The notes under the pieces are model-generated. The model saw only the letters and a list, made by a program, of their open reading frames with translations. It made no database searches and was not told the origin of the DNA. A stretch of DNA of 64,000 bases from Thermaurantimonas sp046295455. Its GTDB lineage: Bacteria; Bacteroidota; Bacteroidia; Flavobacteriales; Schleiferiaceae. This document shows positions 34,401 through 42,375 of this stretch, piece after piece. Made by a program: the position numbers and the translations under genes. Positions within the stretch are counted from its first letter, which is position 1. The number at the start of each line of letters is the position of its first letter. The stretch spans positions 248,001-312,000 of the forward strand of contig JBKBNI010000002.1 of the NCBI GenBank assembly GCA_046295455.1, given 5' to 3'.

Positions 34401-34989
34401 ATCCTGTTCCGGTAGGATTTGGCTTTGGAAGCATCACACTCCTAAACCATGCAGCCTGTCCTGAGGCACCTACAATGTTAATCGAATTGTTACGGCAACA
34501 CACATTCCAGGATACTTCCCAACCTTGAGCCGGAGGTGTACCGGTAAGCATGATCGGTGCGGATTCATACACAAATTCAGCCACTGCACCAAAAGACTGA
34601 CCATTCCAGTTACACGGTGTAAATTGGGGAGGGCACTGGGGATTTTGCCCGTTAAAGGGTGGTTGGTTATTAGGTGTGCAGCGCCACTCCCACTGAGGAT
34701 TCCAGCACTTAGGAGAAATATCCTGGCGACTGATTCTAGTTGTAGAAATATTGGTAACGGCTCCTACAGTCGGGTAGTTGCGAAGCTGCAACTGCTGTGT
34801 AAGAGAGGTTTCGAATTGGTTCACTACAGTACTGCCGCATTCACCATAAATCTTAAATGTAAAGATCCAACCTCCATTGGGGGCACACCTCCAAGTAATC
34901 TCCCCACCGCGAATATGACTTCCTGTCAAATTGGTAACAGTAAGACTAAAAAGCAGTACAAATAAGACTGAAAGTATTTTTCTAAACAT
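31495..34989 (-). CDS. Large secreted protein with type B T9SS sorting domain, paralog of the 774-residue protein
   Basis: A 1164-residue secreted protein. After a signal peptide, residues about 25-330 match the N-terminal region of the protein at 8637: SHIRGGEITW, VCCRNNSINIVGASG, SPQFLEPP, MTWAAGYSAAQPFP and YRDVQVSIVNC. The middle has a cadherin-like segment (DVDLNPLPPTNIP) and at least five fibronectin type III-like units (for example NGIYELNWTPPQDTGYNF-like and YFRVISADSCGN). The C-terminus (LFVPNAIRPGSPNLENR, FNRWGQLMFET, PAGVYTYLIRYA, GSFTVIR) is a type B sorting domain. Cysteine-rich N-terminal segments suggest disulfides outside the cell. The function is unknown. Confidence 0.85.
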   Translation of the reverse strand: MFRKILSVLFVLLFSLTVTNLTGSHIRGGEITWRCAPNGGWIFTFKIYGECGSTVVNQFETSLTQQLQLRNYPTVGAVTNISTTRISRQDISPKCWNPQWEWRCTPNNQPPFNGQNPQCPPQFTPCNWNGQSFGAVAEFVYESAPIMLTGTPPAQGWEVSWNVCCRNNSINIVGASGQAAWFRSVMLPKPNPTGTGFMNASTCYDNSPQFLEPPVVVICAGNPQIYSPLSFDKDLDPVQYSLANGLGNNGNAMTWAAGYSAAQPFPTNAPNGPTTIDPTTGNITINQIGNITEGNYLLVIRVTSFCGGVPIAEVYRDVQVSIVNCQKIPGNPPNNPPVLTISPIGNLNFTLVGNNLTVFATAKDTIQFNLVAQDVDLNPLPPTNIPAIPQQIQFFAAGGQVGANFVDTNSCDFPPCAVMHPGPGQTGYTNAVSNAIKFFWLTDCNHLSSNSICGITGLNEYVFTLRMSDNYCPSPAIAIATIRVIINASSADSARLHCVNKVDPSGIYELNWTPPQDTGYNFNFYVIYGSPTPAGPYVPLDTIYNWGTNTYTSQPLTPATGWSFYVASNMGCNYSSNSDTLRAIDLNLNVFPPNNGQFAQMNWNDIKVNGSSNKTFFVWAEIPKGSNNWVMLDSTDLFAYTDTVNACGDTVSFQIRAEPDSGSTCVAVSNIADGFFTDIMNSDTMRLNYVTVNNNLAQIDFFPSTSGDIVTYYILSGNPFTNTWAIVDTVDINDPLPHTWQASNAGNQIEYFRVISADSCGNFSDDQIVVWHNTLLISYILRVCEGTNTLFWNKYNGWGNDLVGYEVYADINSPILGMLPNQLLFSGTPNDTFFVQTNFEEGADYCYRVEAIHSSGTRSVSQISCMNPGVLIPSNLMYIPYTEVKNNTIELEFFYDGTADIREYVLQRGHSANGPYYEIVRFPHNTAPPYRHTFSDTKVDLNQTYFYRVIGVNNCDTIGAVSNHARNIVVKARALRSDENRIHWNPYTEFDGGVSQYQILRKVGEFGTWQLLPVVIPGTDTNYIDDIKAFEGLENNFCYKVLALEGNNTLPLPPGFGPFVSTSNEVCVYQKVKLFVPNAIRPGSPNLENRTFGVQFRYLDLTRFNMQIFNRWGQLMFETNNPAESWDATYNGKEVPAGVYTYLIRYATPGDSDQEERGSFTVIR

Positions 34990-35043
34990 TATGCGTAACT
35001 TTCATTTTATAAAATACAAATTAAAAAAAATAGATATAAATTT

Positions 35044-35051
35044 CAAAGATA
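35044..35051 (-). promoter_or_regulatory. -7 promoter element of the 1164-residue T9SS protein gene
   Basis: The minus strand reads TATCTTTG, matching TAnnTTTG, about 55 bases before the ATG at 34989. The gap to the upstream gene (35100) is 110 bp. Confidence 0.5.
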
Positions 35052-35099
35052 ATTGCCGACCTTGCTAATGAATTTCCATAAATCATAAGTTTTAAGGGG

Positions 35100-36065
35100 C
35101 TATGATTTCCTAATTATGGTTTTAAGGTCATTAAATTCATTTACAATATCTTTTAAAATTTGGCCGGCGGGTTTTATATCATCGATCAAGGCCGAAATCT
35201 GACCAATTTCCAATTCACCTTCATTTAGATCGCCTTCAAACATTCCTTTTTTAGCCCTTGCACGTCCCAGAATTTCCTTTAGCTCTTGTGGAGTAGCACC
35301 TCTCTCATAGGCACTTTTTATTTGATTATAAAAATGATTTTTAATAAGTCGAACAGGAGTAAGCTCTTTGAGTGTCAGTATGGTATCGCCTTCCCTGGCA
35401 TTGACAATGGCTTGTTTAAATGCCTGATGAGCTGAACTTTCATCAGATGCGGCAAATCGCGAACCTATTTGCACGCCTTCTGCTCCTAAGGCCATCGCTG
35501 CCATCATGGAAGCGCCCGAACCTATTCCTCCGGCAGCAATCAGGGGGATATCCAATTCTCTGCGTACAGCTGGTATGAGCACCATAGTAGTTGTTTCTTC
35601 ACGTCCGTTGTGCCCCCCTGCCTCGAAGCCCTCTGCTACCACGGCGTCCACTCCCGCGGACTGGGCTTTCAGCGCAAATTTTACGCTACTTACCACATGT
35701 ACCACAGTGATCCCCTCATCCTTAAGCCGAGGTGTATACAGGGAAGGATTTCCTGCTGAAGTGAAAACTACAGGCACTTTCTCTTCGATGACGATCTCTA
35801 TAATTTGGTCCAGATCGGGATACAACATGGGAACATTGACGGCAAAAGGCTTTTCGGAATGGGCTTTAAACTTTCGGATATGCTCGCGCAAAACATCCGG
35901 ATACATACTACCGGCTCCAATCATCCCTAGTCCCCCTGCATCGCTTACGGCCCGGGCCAGTTTCCATCCGCTTACCCAAATCATACCGGCTTGTATAATT
36001 GGATATTGTATGCTGAAGATTTTGCAAATCCTGTTTTGAGTAAAATCGAATCTGGAATTGATCAA
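35100..36065 (-). CDS. Nitronate monooxygenase / NPD-family flavin oxidoreductase
   Basis: A 321-residue TIM-barrel flavoprotein of the 2-nitropropane dioxygenase family. Motifs: PIIQAGMIWVSGWKLARAVS near the N-terminus, EGFEAGGHNG (the catalytic His of the family), IPLIAAGGIGSG and GAEGVQIGSRF, which bind FMN phosphate. Relatives include FabK enoyl-ACP reductase and nitronate monooxygenases; the sequence alone does not separate them, though the EAGGHNG motif is shared by both. The start is TTG in a TTGA overlap with the upstream subtilase gene, so it is translationally coupled. It is the last gene of the five-gene chain that starts with nadE. Confidence 0.82.
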   Translation of the reverse strand: MINSRFDFTQNRICKIFSIQYPIIQAGMIWVSGWKLARAVSDAGGLGMIGAGSMYPDVLREHIRKFKAHSEKPFAVNVPMLYPDLDQIIEIVIEEKVPVVFTSAGNPSLYTPRLKDEGITVVHVVSSVKFALKAQSAGVDAVVAEGFEAGGHNGREETTTMVLIPAVRRELDIPLIAAGGIGSGASMMAAMALGAEGVQIGSRFAASDESSAHQAFKQAIVNAREGDTILTLKELTPVRLIKNHFYNQIKSAYERGATPQELKEILGRARAKKGMFEGDLNEGELEIGQISALIDDIKPAGQILKDIVNEFNDLKTIIRKS

Positions 36066-37645
36066 TGTTTTATAAATTTTTTAGTCACTTTTTTGTCTGT
36101 GGTCTGAAAGGTTATGAAATACATTCCCGCCGGTAACTGAGCGATTCGGATTCCTTCAGAAGCGTTGTATTCAGGTGCAGAATAGACCAGTCTTCCATAC
36201 CCGTCATAAATTTTGACAGTGCGAATATCGTCTGTTTGGCCGGTTTGAATCCGGATGTAGTCTTTAGCGGGTACAGGATAGACAGAATGTGTCACGACGT
36301 CCGGTTGCTCACCGGCCGATAGAAGCATCTGATAGGCAAGTTGAAAATCAGGAATACCATATCCCAGCAAAGTATCGGGATTGGAGGCCTGATGGCCGCT
36401 CTGCAGGATTGCCTGGCGTATCTCGAAAAACGATTTATTGGGGTTAGTCTGCCACAGACAAGCTGCTAATCCGCTAACAAGCGGTGCTGAAAAAGAAGTG
36501 CCATTGGCAGATGCTGCATTACCACTGCTGTTGACTGTAAGAACCTGAAACGCCTGTGCAGCTACATCAGGCTTAATCCGGTTGTCAGCCGTAGGGCCAA
36601 GACTGCTGAAATTCACGCGCTGCCGCGCATTGTTTACACCACCCACTGCCAATATAGAATCAGCATCAGCCGGAAAAAGCACTTTTTGCCAGGAGGTATT
36701 ACCAGTATTACCAGCAGAATTGACTACAAGGATTCCCTTACGGGCCGCCCAGAGTGCTGCCTGGGTTACAATTGCGGTTTTACCGTCCAATTGATTGAGT
36801 GTATAATCATCATTTGGATTGTCAAAAGTATTGTACCCCAGGGAAGAGTTGATTACATCGGCCCCCATTGAGTCGCTAAGTTCTGCTCCGGCAAGCCAGT
36901 TGTATTCTTCCTGGCGGGTTTCCGTAGGTTCAAATTCGGTTTGAAGCAATATGTAGTCTGCTTTTGGAGCACTTCCCACCATCTGACCCGGAATGTAAGA
37001 AGCCAGCACCCCAAGCACAGATGTGCCATGTGACCCCGGGGAATAGATATTCGGGGTATTGTTGTTAAAATTGTAGGTAAGTTTTACTCTGCCGCTTTTA
37101 AATAAAGAGTCAAAAACAGCCACAGAATTTGTATTAAAGTACCCTCCGTCAAAGACCGAAATCAACATTCCATGACCTAAAAAACCTTGATTGTGAAGCA
37201 AATCACCTTTAAGCATTTCTATTTGCCCTCGAGATACACCGTAATTTACATTTTGTATGCCGGCGAATTGCGATTTCAAAGGTGTGTAAGGTGCGACACT
37301 TTTTACAAAAGGAAGATTCCGAACTTTTTCAATGGTTTTGGGCGAGGCTTTTAAAAACAAGGCGTTCAGCCACTTGCTTTTCTGGAGAATTCTATCGTCC
37401 CCTATCAGGAAGGTGGAAATAATGTTTTCGTACTGTGTACATACAGGTAGGTCAGATTCATCAATTGGAATCTGAAAAACTTCCTTCCGGAGAATAGCCC
37501 TTGGACTCAGAAATAGGTTAGGATCTGACAGCATTTCCAGGCTGCTACCTTTATCATTCAGATAGACGATGTAGTGCTCCTGTGCGCGAATGCAAAGGGG
37601 TAAGGTTACAGACAGTATTAAAAATAGCCAGTGTTTCATACTCAT
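36062..37645 (-). CDS. Secreted subtilisin-like serine protease with T9SS type A sorting domain
   Basis: A 527-residue S8 peptidase. After a signal peptide and an inhibitor-like pro-region, the catalytic residues are visible as Asp in ISVFDGGYF, His in GSHGTSVLG and Ser in ANGTSFSAPLVSG; the oxyanion Asn is in VVNSAGNTG. The C-terminal 75 residues (SVYPVPAKDYIRI, VKIYDGYGRLVY, LPAGMYFITFQT, KKFIKH) form a type A sorting domain. Two close ATGs (37645 and 37639) are possible starts; the first overlaps the mnmA stop as ATGA. It would act outside the cell, degrading protein for nutrition or processing surface proteins. Confidence 0.9.
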   Translation of the reverse strand: MSMKHWLFLILSVTLPLCIRAQEHYIVYLNDKGSSLEMLSDPNLFLSPRAILRKEVFQIPIDESDLPVCTQYENIISTFLIGDDRILQKSKWLNALFLKASPKTIEKVRNLPFVKSVAPYTPLKSQFAGIQNVNYGVSRGQIEMLKGDLLHNQGFLGHGMLISVFDGGYFNTNSVAVFDSLFKSGRVKLTYNFNNNTPNIYSPGSHGTSVLGVLASYIPGQMVGSAPKADYILLQTEFEPTETRQEEYNWLAGAELSDSMGADVINSSLGYNTFDNPNDDYTLNQLDGKTAIVTQAALWAARKGILVVNSAGNTGNTSWQKVLFPADADSILAVGGVNNARQRVNFSSLGPTADNRIKPDVAAQAFQVLTVNSSGNAASANGTSFSAPLVSGLAACLWQTNPNKSFFEIRQAILQSGHQASNPDTLLGYGIPDFQLAYQMLLSAGEQPDVVTHSVYPVPAKDYIRIQTGQTDDIRTVKIYDGYGRLVYSAPEYNASEGIRIAQLPAGMYFITFQTTDKKVTKKFIKH

Positions 37646-38832
37646 TCGATTACTCCGCTACCTACCAGATAATCACCATCGTACCAGACAGCAAATTGAC
37701 CAGGGGTAATGGACTTTTGAGGCCGGTCAAAAAGCAAATAACTCCATTCGTCAAATGTAAACAGTCTGGCAGATTCAAGCTGCTGTCGATAGCGAATCCT
37801 GCATTTAAATTCCTTACTCTGCCCTGGAAGTAATTGTTCATCAGGAACAATCCAGTTCAACGAGGAATTGTTCATTTTCAATGCTGATCTGTACAATCCT
37901 TTGTGAAATTCTCCCTCGCCTACATAGAGGACATTGTGCTGCACATCTATACCAATGACAAAGGGTGGATGCTTCATACCTCCCAATCCAAGACCTTTTC
38001 GCTGACCGATGGTGAAGTACTGTGCGCCGTTGTGTTGCCCGACCACTGTACCCATTGATGGATGCAATGAAGGGGGCTGTGACCATCGCTGAAGATTTTC
38101 TTCATTTATTTTCTCCGTTCCGGAATACCACTCTTGCAGAAGTGCATTCTCCTGGATGAGTATGATCGGGCCTTTTTTGGGTTTGAGCTGCTGCTGAAGA
38201 AATTCGGGTAGACTGACTTTTCCAATGAAGCACAATCCTTGAGAATCCTTTTTATGGGCAGTGATCAGGCCATGCTCATGGGCTAACCTCCTAACTTCTG
38301 TTTTTTTAAGATGACCGATGGGAAACAAAGCTCTGGCCAGCTGTGACTGACTGACCTGACATAGAAAATAACTTTGATCCTTCAAAAGATCTATGCCGCT
38401 CATCAGCCTATGGATTTTACGACCCTCTGCAGAGTCCGTTACTTCTTTGCGGCAGTAGTGCCCCGTGGCCACAAAATCAGCACCAAGCTTTAGAGCCTCT
38501 TCGAGAAATATGTCGAATTTTATTTCCCGATTGCAGAGCACATCCGGATTGGGTGTTCGGCCAGCTTGATATTCGGCAAACATATAGTCCACGATTCTCT
38601 GCTTGTAGATCTCACTTAGGTCAATCACGCGGAAAGGAATGCCCAGCGCGTCAGCCACCATTAGGGCATCCTGACTGTCGTCTACCCAAGGACATTCATT
38701 GTGGAGTGTGACAGATTCGTCGTTCCAGTTTCTCATAAAGATTCCGATAACCTCATGCCCTTGCTCTCTGAGGAGGAGAGCAGCCACACTGCTGTCCACT
38801 CCACCCGACAATCCAACCACGATTTTGGACAT
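37642..38832 (-). CDS. mnmA: tRNA 2-thiouridine(34) synthase MnmA
   Basis: MnmA thiolates U34 of tRNA-Lys, -Glu and -Gln. The 396-residue protein begins with the PP-loop VGLSGGVDSS (7-16). The two catalytic cysteines are in NPDVLCNREIKFD and SQGLCFIGK; the C-terminal beta-barrel contains FTIGQRKGLG and PGQFAVWYDGDYLVGSGVI. It overlaps the stop of the MORN-repeat gene by one base and is followed by the subtilase gene in ATGA overlap. Confidence 0.96.
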   Translation of the reverse strand: MSKIVVGLSGGVDSSVAALLLREQGHEVIGIFMRNWNDESVTLHNECPWVDDSQDALMVADALGIPFRVIDLSEIYKQRIVDYMFAEYQAGRTPNPDVLCNREIKFDIFLEEALKLGADFVATGHYCRKEVTDSAEGRKIHRLMSGIDLLKDQSYFLCQVSQSQLARALFPIGHLKKTEVRRLAHEHGLITAHKKDSQGLCFIGKVSLPEFLQQQLKPKKGPIILIQENALLQEWYSGTEKINEENLQRWSQPPSLHPSMGTVVGQHNGAQYFTIGQRKGLGLGGMKHPPFVIGIDVQHNVLYVGEGEFHKGLYRSALKMNNSSLNWIVPDEQLLPGQSKEFKCRIRYRQQLESARLFTFDEWSYLLFDRPQKSITPGQFAVWYDGDYLVGSGVIE

Positions 38833-39539
38833 TACTGGTTTGTCTTTTTGAAATATTCTACCACACGCACCAAATATCCGTTCTGATACGTTTCTTTTCG
38901 TTCAGGACGGCCCTCGTCATTGTATATAATCCAATCTCCGGTACGCACTCCCTTGTGAAACATACCTTTGGCTTTGGCAGTCCCAAATACCGAATAATAC
39001 GTGGCTTCTCCATGCAGTTTCCCCGAATTGTAGGTTGCCACAATACTTCGGCTACCATCTTCGAAAAACTGTTCCCATGTACCGTGCTTTACGTCGTTTG
39101 AATAGTCAATGCGTTCAGCGATTTTTCCATTTGGAAAGTAAGTAATTACCGGGCCGTGGAGTTTTCCTTTTCTGTATGTTTCCCGGGATATCTCAAAACC
39201 GGCCTCGCTGTAGTAAGTCCAGATACTGTCTTTTTGCCGATTGTCATACAGGCCTTCTGCCATAAGACGTCCGTCCTGGTTGTACTGTTTTGAGTAGCAG
39301 ATCCCGGTCTTACCCCGATAGACGTTTTCGGTTTTGAGCTTTCCGTTTTCATAGTAATATCTGAATGTTCCCACCTCCACATCATCTTCGAACCTGCCTT
39401 CAAATTTCAACTGTCTATTGGGATAATACTTTCTCCAATACCCAGTCTTTCGACCTTTTGAATCATAAAAGATTTCATCAGACTGGGCATAAATACCGGA
39501 AATCATTGACAAGGTAATCAACAAATAGACGAGTCTCAA
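38832..39539 (-). CDS. MORN/YwqK-type repeat protein, secreted
   Basis: A 235-residue protein with signal peptide (cleaved near IYAQ) followed by about eight tandem repeats of 22-24 residues with the pattern G-x-W-x-x-Y-x-x-x-G-x-x-x, for example GYWRKYYPNRQLKFEGRF, GTWEQFFEDGSRSI and GDWIIYNDEGRPERK. Such MORN-like repeats are annotated as YwqK antitoxin-like, but a toxin is not visible here and the secreted location argues against an antitoxin role. The start is TTG in a TTGA overlap with nadE; the signal peptide starts directly there. Confidence 0.75.
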   Translation of the reverse strand: MRLVYLLITLSMISGIYAQSDEIFYDSKGRKTGYWRKYYPNRQLKFEGRFEDDVEVGTFRYYYENGKLKTENVYRGKTGICYSKQYNQDGRLMAEGLYDNRQKDSIWTYYSEAGFEISRETYRKGKLHGPVITYFPNGKIAERIDYSNDVKHGTWEQFFEDGSRSIVATYNSGKLHGEATYYSVFGTAKAKGMFHKGVRTGDWIIYNDEGRPERKETYQNGYLVRVVEYFKKTNQ

Positions 39540-40339
39540 GTGTTTTGAGTATTTTTGATTTCCTCTGGGATTTTACACACCGGTATGGGAATCATCTTAT
39601 GCCTGTTTCGACGATGATGCGATTCGTATATTTCCATCCATCTCTTTTGCTCACCTTCGAAATCGTCGGCCTTCAATCCTTTTTCTGACATTTTCATTGC
39701 CCATTCCATTTGGTCGTAAGTGGCTCCCAATTGTTGTTCGTCCGTACGATTATCATGCCAGAGCCCATCTGTAGGATCGGCTTCGAGAATTTCAGAATTG
39801 ATGCCCAGATATCGAGCTAATTCATATACTTCAGACTTCATCAGATCGGCTATCGGACTAAGATCTACACCACCATCACCATATTTGGTGTAAAATCCAA
39901 CGCCGAAGTCCTCTACCTTATTACCGGTGCCTGCAACAAGAAGCCCATAGAGTTGAGCATGATAATAAAGTGTAACCATCCGCAACCTCGAACGGGTATT
40001 GGCAAGCGATAGACTGGTTAGACTCTCCGACGGATCCGCATTTAACGCATTGACAAGTGCATCAAATACATCGGTGAGATCTACAGAGTGGCATCTTACA
40101 TTTGGAAAGCGCTCACGCAGCCAATTCATGTGATTGTTGGCCCTTTTTAGCTGATCGGCCGCCTGGTGAATCGGCATTGTAAGTACCAAAACGTCTAAAC
40201 CCGTCCGTGAACAAAGCGCAGATACCGCGGCTGAATCGACTCCGCCCGAAACACCTACCACAAAACCCTTCGATCCGGCGGATTGTGCATAGTCTTTAAG
40301 CCATTGTGTGATGTAAGTAGCTACCCTTTCTGCATTCAT
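39536..40339 (-). CDS. nadE: NH3-dependent NAD(+) synthase
   Basis: NadE amidates nicotinic acid adenine dinucleotide to NAD. The 267-residue enzyme has the PP-loop GVSGGVDSAAVSAL (28-41), the RSRLRMVTLYYHAQ helix, GTGNKVEDFGVGFYTKYGDGG and the DLSPIADLMKSEVYELA segment. Lacking a nitrilase domain, it uses ammonia directly. It starts the tightly overlapping gene chain, and lies downstream of the barrel protein next to gldB, an arrangement (nadE near gldB/gldC) also seen in other Bacteroidota. Confidence 0.95.
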   Translation of the reverse strand: MNAERVATYITQWLKDYAQSAGSKGFVVGVSGGVDSAAVSALCSRTGLDVLVLTMPIHQAADQLKRANNHMNWLRERFPNVRCHSVDLTDVFDALVNALNADPSESLTSLSLANTRSRLRMVTLYYHAQLYGLLVAGTGNKVEDFGVGFYTKYGDGGVDLSPIADLMKSEVYELARYLGINSEILEADPTDGLWHDNRTDEQQLGATYDQMEWAMKMSEKGLKADDFEGEQKRWMEIYESHHRRNRHKMIPIPVCKIPEEIKNTQNT

Positions 40340-40342
40340 TTC

Positions 40343-41014
40343 TCAAAACAATATTCCAACCCTTAGGGATACAAAAGAAAAACGAGGTTGTTCGCCTTTG
40401 AGTTCTGGAACAGCCGATTCTTTAATATTGTTGAGCAGGCTTCTGTTGAACAAAAGTTCCATAAAAAAATCTGTGGATTCTGCTAGATGATATGTTGTAC
40501 CGGCTCCGATGAGCAGATTGAAGAGAATGCCGTTGTTGATATTTCGATTAAAACTCTCGTAATTAGGCTCGTATTCGACGGTCTGCCTGCGTCTGAAACC
40601 AAGATTAAATCCAAAATTCACAAAGGGGTTGTGATACCCGATTTCCCCCCAAAACATTCGGTATGAGATGGGCACGGAGAAATAGTCGAAACGATTTTTA
40701 ATTCGAACATTTGTCAATGGATTTCCCGCGATGAGACTGTCGTAGTACGGATAGGTGATGTGATGATTGAGCGTAGCAATGTCCAGCCCTAGTGCAAAAG
40801 CATTTTTACTGTTTAAAAATCTGTTAAATAAAAACCCAAAGCCCCAACCCAAACGTCCCGGACCCCTCAGGAGTTCATTTTCCAAAGGAACCCAGGTTAT
40901 ATTAGTAGAAGCATAAAGCCCTAACCTATAATTATATGCATTTTGAGACTGAACAGAAAACGCCAGCATGACAAACATGAAAAGTGTAACATTTCTCTTT
41001 TTGAAGCACAGCAT
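40343..41014 (-). CDS. Outer membrane beta-barrel protein, PorT-like
   Basis: The gene begins most likely at the ATG of MLCFKK (41014), giving 223 residues; an upstream TTG (41074) would overlap gldB. A signal peptide ends near SVQSQ, and the mature part alternates as in an eight-strand barrel: YRLGLYASTNITWVP, GRLGWGFGFLFNRFL, DYFSVPISYRMFW, FVSLRVGILF at the end. Such proteins are annotated as outer membrane beta-barrel or PorT family. PorT is a T9SS component in Porphyromonas, but this link is not secured. It ends 3 bases before nadE. Confidence 0.7.
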   Translation of the reverse strand: MLCFKKRNVTLFMFVMLAFSVQSQNAYNYRLGLYASTNITWVPLENELLRGPGRLGWGFGFLFNRFLNSKNAFALGLDIATLNHHITYPYYDSLIAGNPLTNVRIKNRFDYFSVPISYRMFWGEIGYHNPFVNFGFNLGFRRRQTVEYEPNYESFNRNINNGILFNLLIGAGTTYHLAESTDFFMELLFNRSLLNNIKESAVPELKGEQPRFSFVSLRVGILF

Positions 41015-41035
41015 TCTGTGTAGATTTTTGTAGCA

Positions 41036-41043
41036 CAAAAGTA
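41036..41043 (-). promoter_or_regulatory. -7 promoter element of the PorT-like gene
   Basis: The minus strand reads TACTTTTG, matching TAnnTTTG, 21 bases before the ATG at 41014. It lies in the 44-bp space divergent from gldB. Confidence 0.5.
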
Positions 41044-41058
41044 TTTTAAAAATTTTAG

Positions 41059-42036
41059 ATGGTCTACGTGTCAAATCGTCTTAGCATTTTTTGCTTGCTT
41101 AATGCATTGTTTTTTATTAGCTGTACATGCAGTAAAGAATCCGATGCCGAGATCGAAATTCAAGTAGCGCGTTTTGAACAGGATTTATTTAATACTCGCG
41201 CAGAAGAAATTTTTGAAAAGCTTCCGAAGTTGAAAGAAACATATCATCCGTTTTTTCTGTCGACAAACGATGAATTTTGGAGGAATATTTTACTGGATTC
41301 CGTTCACACAAAATTATTTATGCATGTGAAGGAAAACTTCGAGGATATTTCACACGAAGTCGCAGCGACAAAACAAATATTTGAGCAATATAACATCCAA
41401 TTTGACCCCGACTTTCGTCGGGTATTTATGTACACTTATGTATCCAATTTGGATTACAATTATCCAGTCATATTTAGAGATACACTTTTGTTTGTCGCTC
41501 TTGATTTATATCTCGGCGAGGACTTTCCAGCTTACAACTACCTGCCGAGATACCTCGCCCGAGAACGAAGCCGCAAATATATCCCGATAGATATTGCCCT
41601 AGCAGTATCTGAAGAGTTGACATACAGAAGTGCTCTAAACTCTGAAACCCTCCTGTCGTATATGATACGAGAAGGTATCAAACTCTACACTGCTTGCAGA
41701 CTTCTTCCGAAAGAAAAAGAATATGACATTATTAAATACACAAAAGAACAGTGGGATTTTTGTGTAAAGAATGAACGAAATATCTGGCTGTATTTTATCC
41801 AAAACAAGCTTCTCTATGATTCAAACATTATGACAATCAAAAAATTCATAGATCCGGCACCATTTACTAAAATGGGAACGGATTTTGACAGGGAAATTCC
41901 TGGGCGTATCGGTCGATGGGTTGGCTACAGAATTGTATGTGAATTTATGAAAAAAAATGCTGATATCTCTCCAAAGCAACTGACCGAAATAACTGACTAT
42001 CAAAATCTGTTTTCTAAATCAAATTACAAACCTTAA
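41059..42036 (+). CDS. gldB: Gliding motility lipoprotein GldB
   Basis: GldB is a lipoprotein needed for gliding in Flavobacterium. The 325-residue protein has a signal peptide with a lipobox-like FISC (Cys22), and the family's IQVARFEQDLF start of the mature domain, then the LPKLKETYHPFF segment and later an LGEDFPAYN motif. The mature domain contains the metalloprotease-like helical arrangement of the GldB family (DUF2268-like) without an obvious HExxH. It is followed by gldC by 3 bases. Confidence 0.88.
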   Translation: MVYVSNRLSIFCLLNALFFISCTCSKESDAEIEIQVARFEQDLFNTRAEEIFEKLPKLKETYHPFFLSTNDEFWRNILLDSVHTKLFMHVKENFEDISHEVAATKQIFEQYNIQFDPDFRRVFMYTYVSNLDYNYPVIFRDTLLFVALDLYLGEDFPAYNYLPRYLARERSRKYIPIDIALAVSEELTYRSALNSETLLSYMIREGIKLYTACRLLPKEKEYDIIKYTKEQWDFCVKNERNIWLYFIQNKLLYDSNIMTIKKFIDPAPFTKMGTDFDREIPGRIGRWVGYRIVCEFMKKNADISPKQLTEITDYQNLFSKSNYKP

Positions 42037-42039
42037 TTC

Positions 42040-42375
42040 ATGAAAAAACAAGCAAAAATCACCCTAGATATTTGGCTTGACGAAAACCAAATTCCGGAAC
42101 GAATTGAATGGAATGCTCCCGATGGAGGGATTTTTCATGCAGAAGCAAGGGCTGCATTTCTTACCATTTGGGATGAAAGTTCGCAGGAAACACTTCGACT
42201 GGACCTCTGGACCAAAGACATGAGTGTAGATGCCATGAAAAAATTTATTCATCAAAATATCGTAACCACAGCTCATTTACTGCGTAGAGCCACCAACGAC
42301 AATGAAGGAGCTGAAAGTATTGAAGAGTTTGGAACAAAACTGCTAAAAATCCTAAAACTGACCGACAAAGAATGA
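42040..42375 (+). CDS. gldC: Gliding motility protein GldC
   Basis: GldC is a small cytoplasmic protein (111 residues) that improves gliding in Flavobacterium and is linked to gldB. The DIWLDENQIPERIEWNAPDGG segment at residues 10-30 and LWTKDMSVDAMKKFIHQNIV are family hallmarks. No signal peptide is present. Its stop overlaps the next gene's ATG in an ATGA junction. Confidence 0.9.
   Translation: MKKQAKITLDIWLDENQIPERIEWNAPDGGIFHAEARAAFLTIWDESSQETLRLDLWTKDMSVDAMKKFIHQNIVTTAHLLRRATNDNEGAESIEEFGTKLLKILKLTDKE

Noticed and set aside
38832..39539. Antitoxin of a toxin-antitoxin system (YwqK annotation)
   Set aside because: The protein has a signal peptide and no toxin gene is adjacent; the repeats are only MORN-like.
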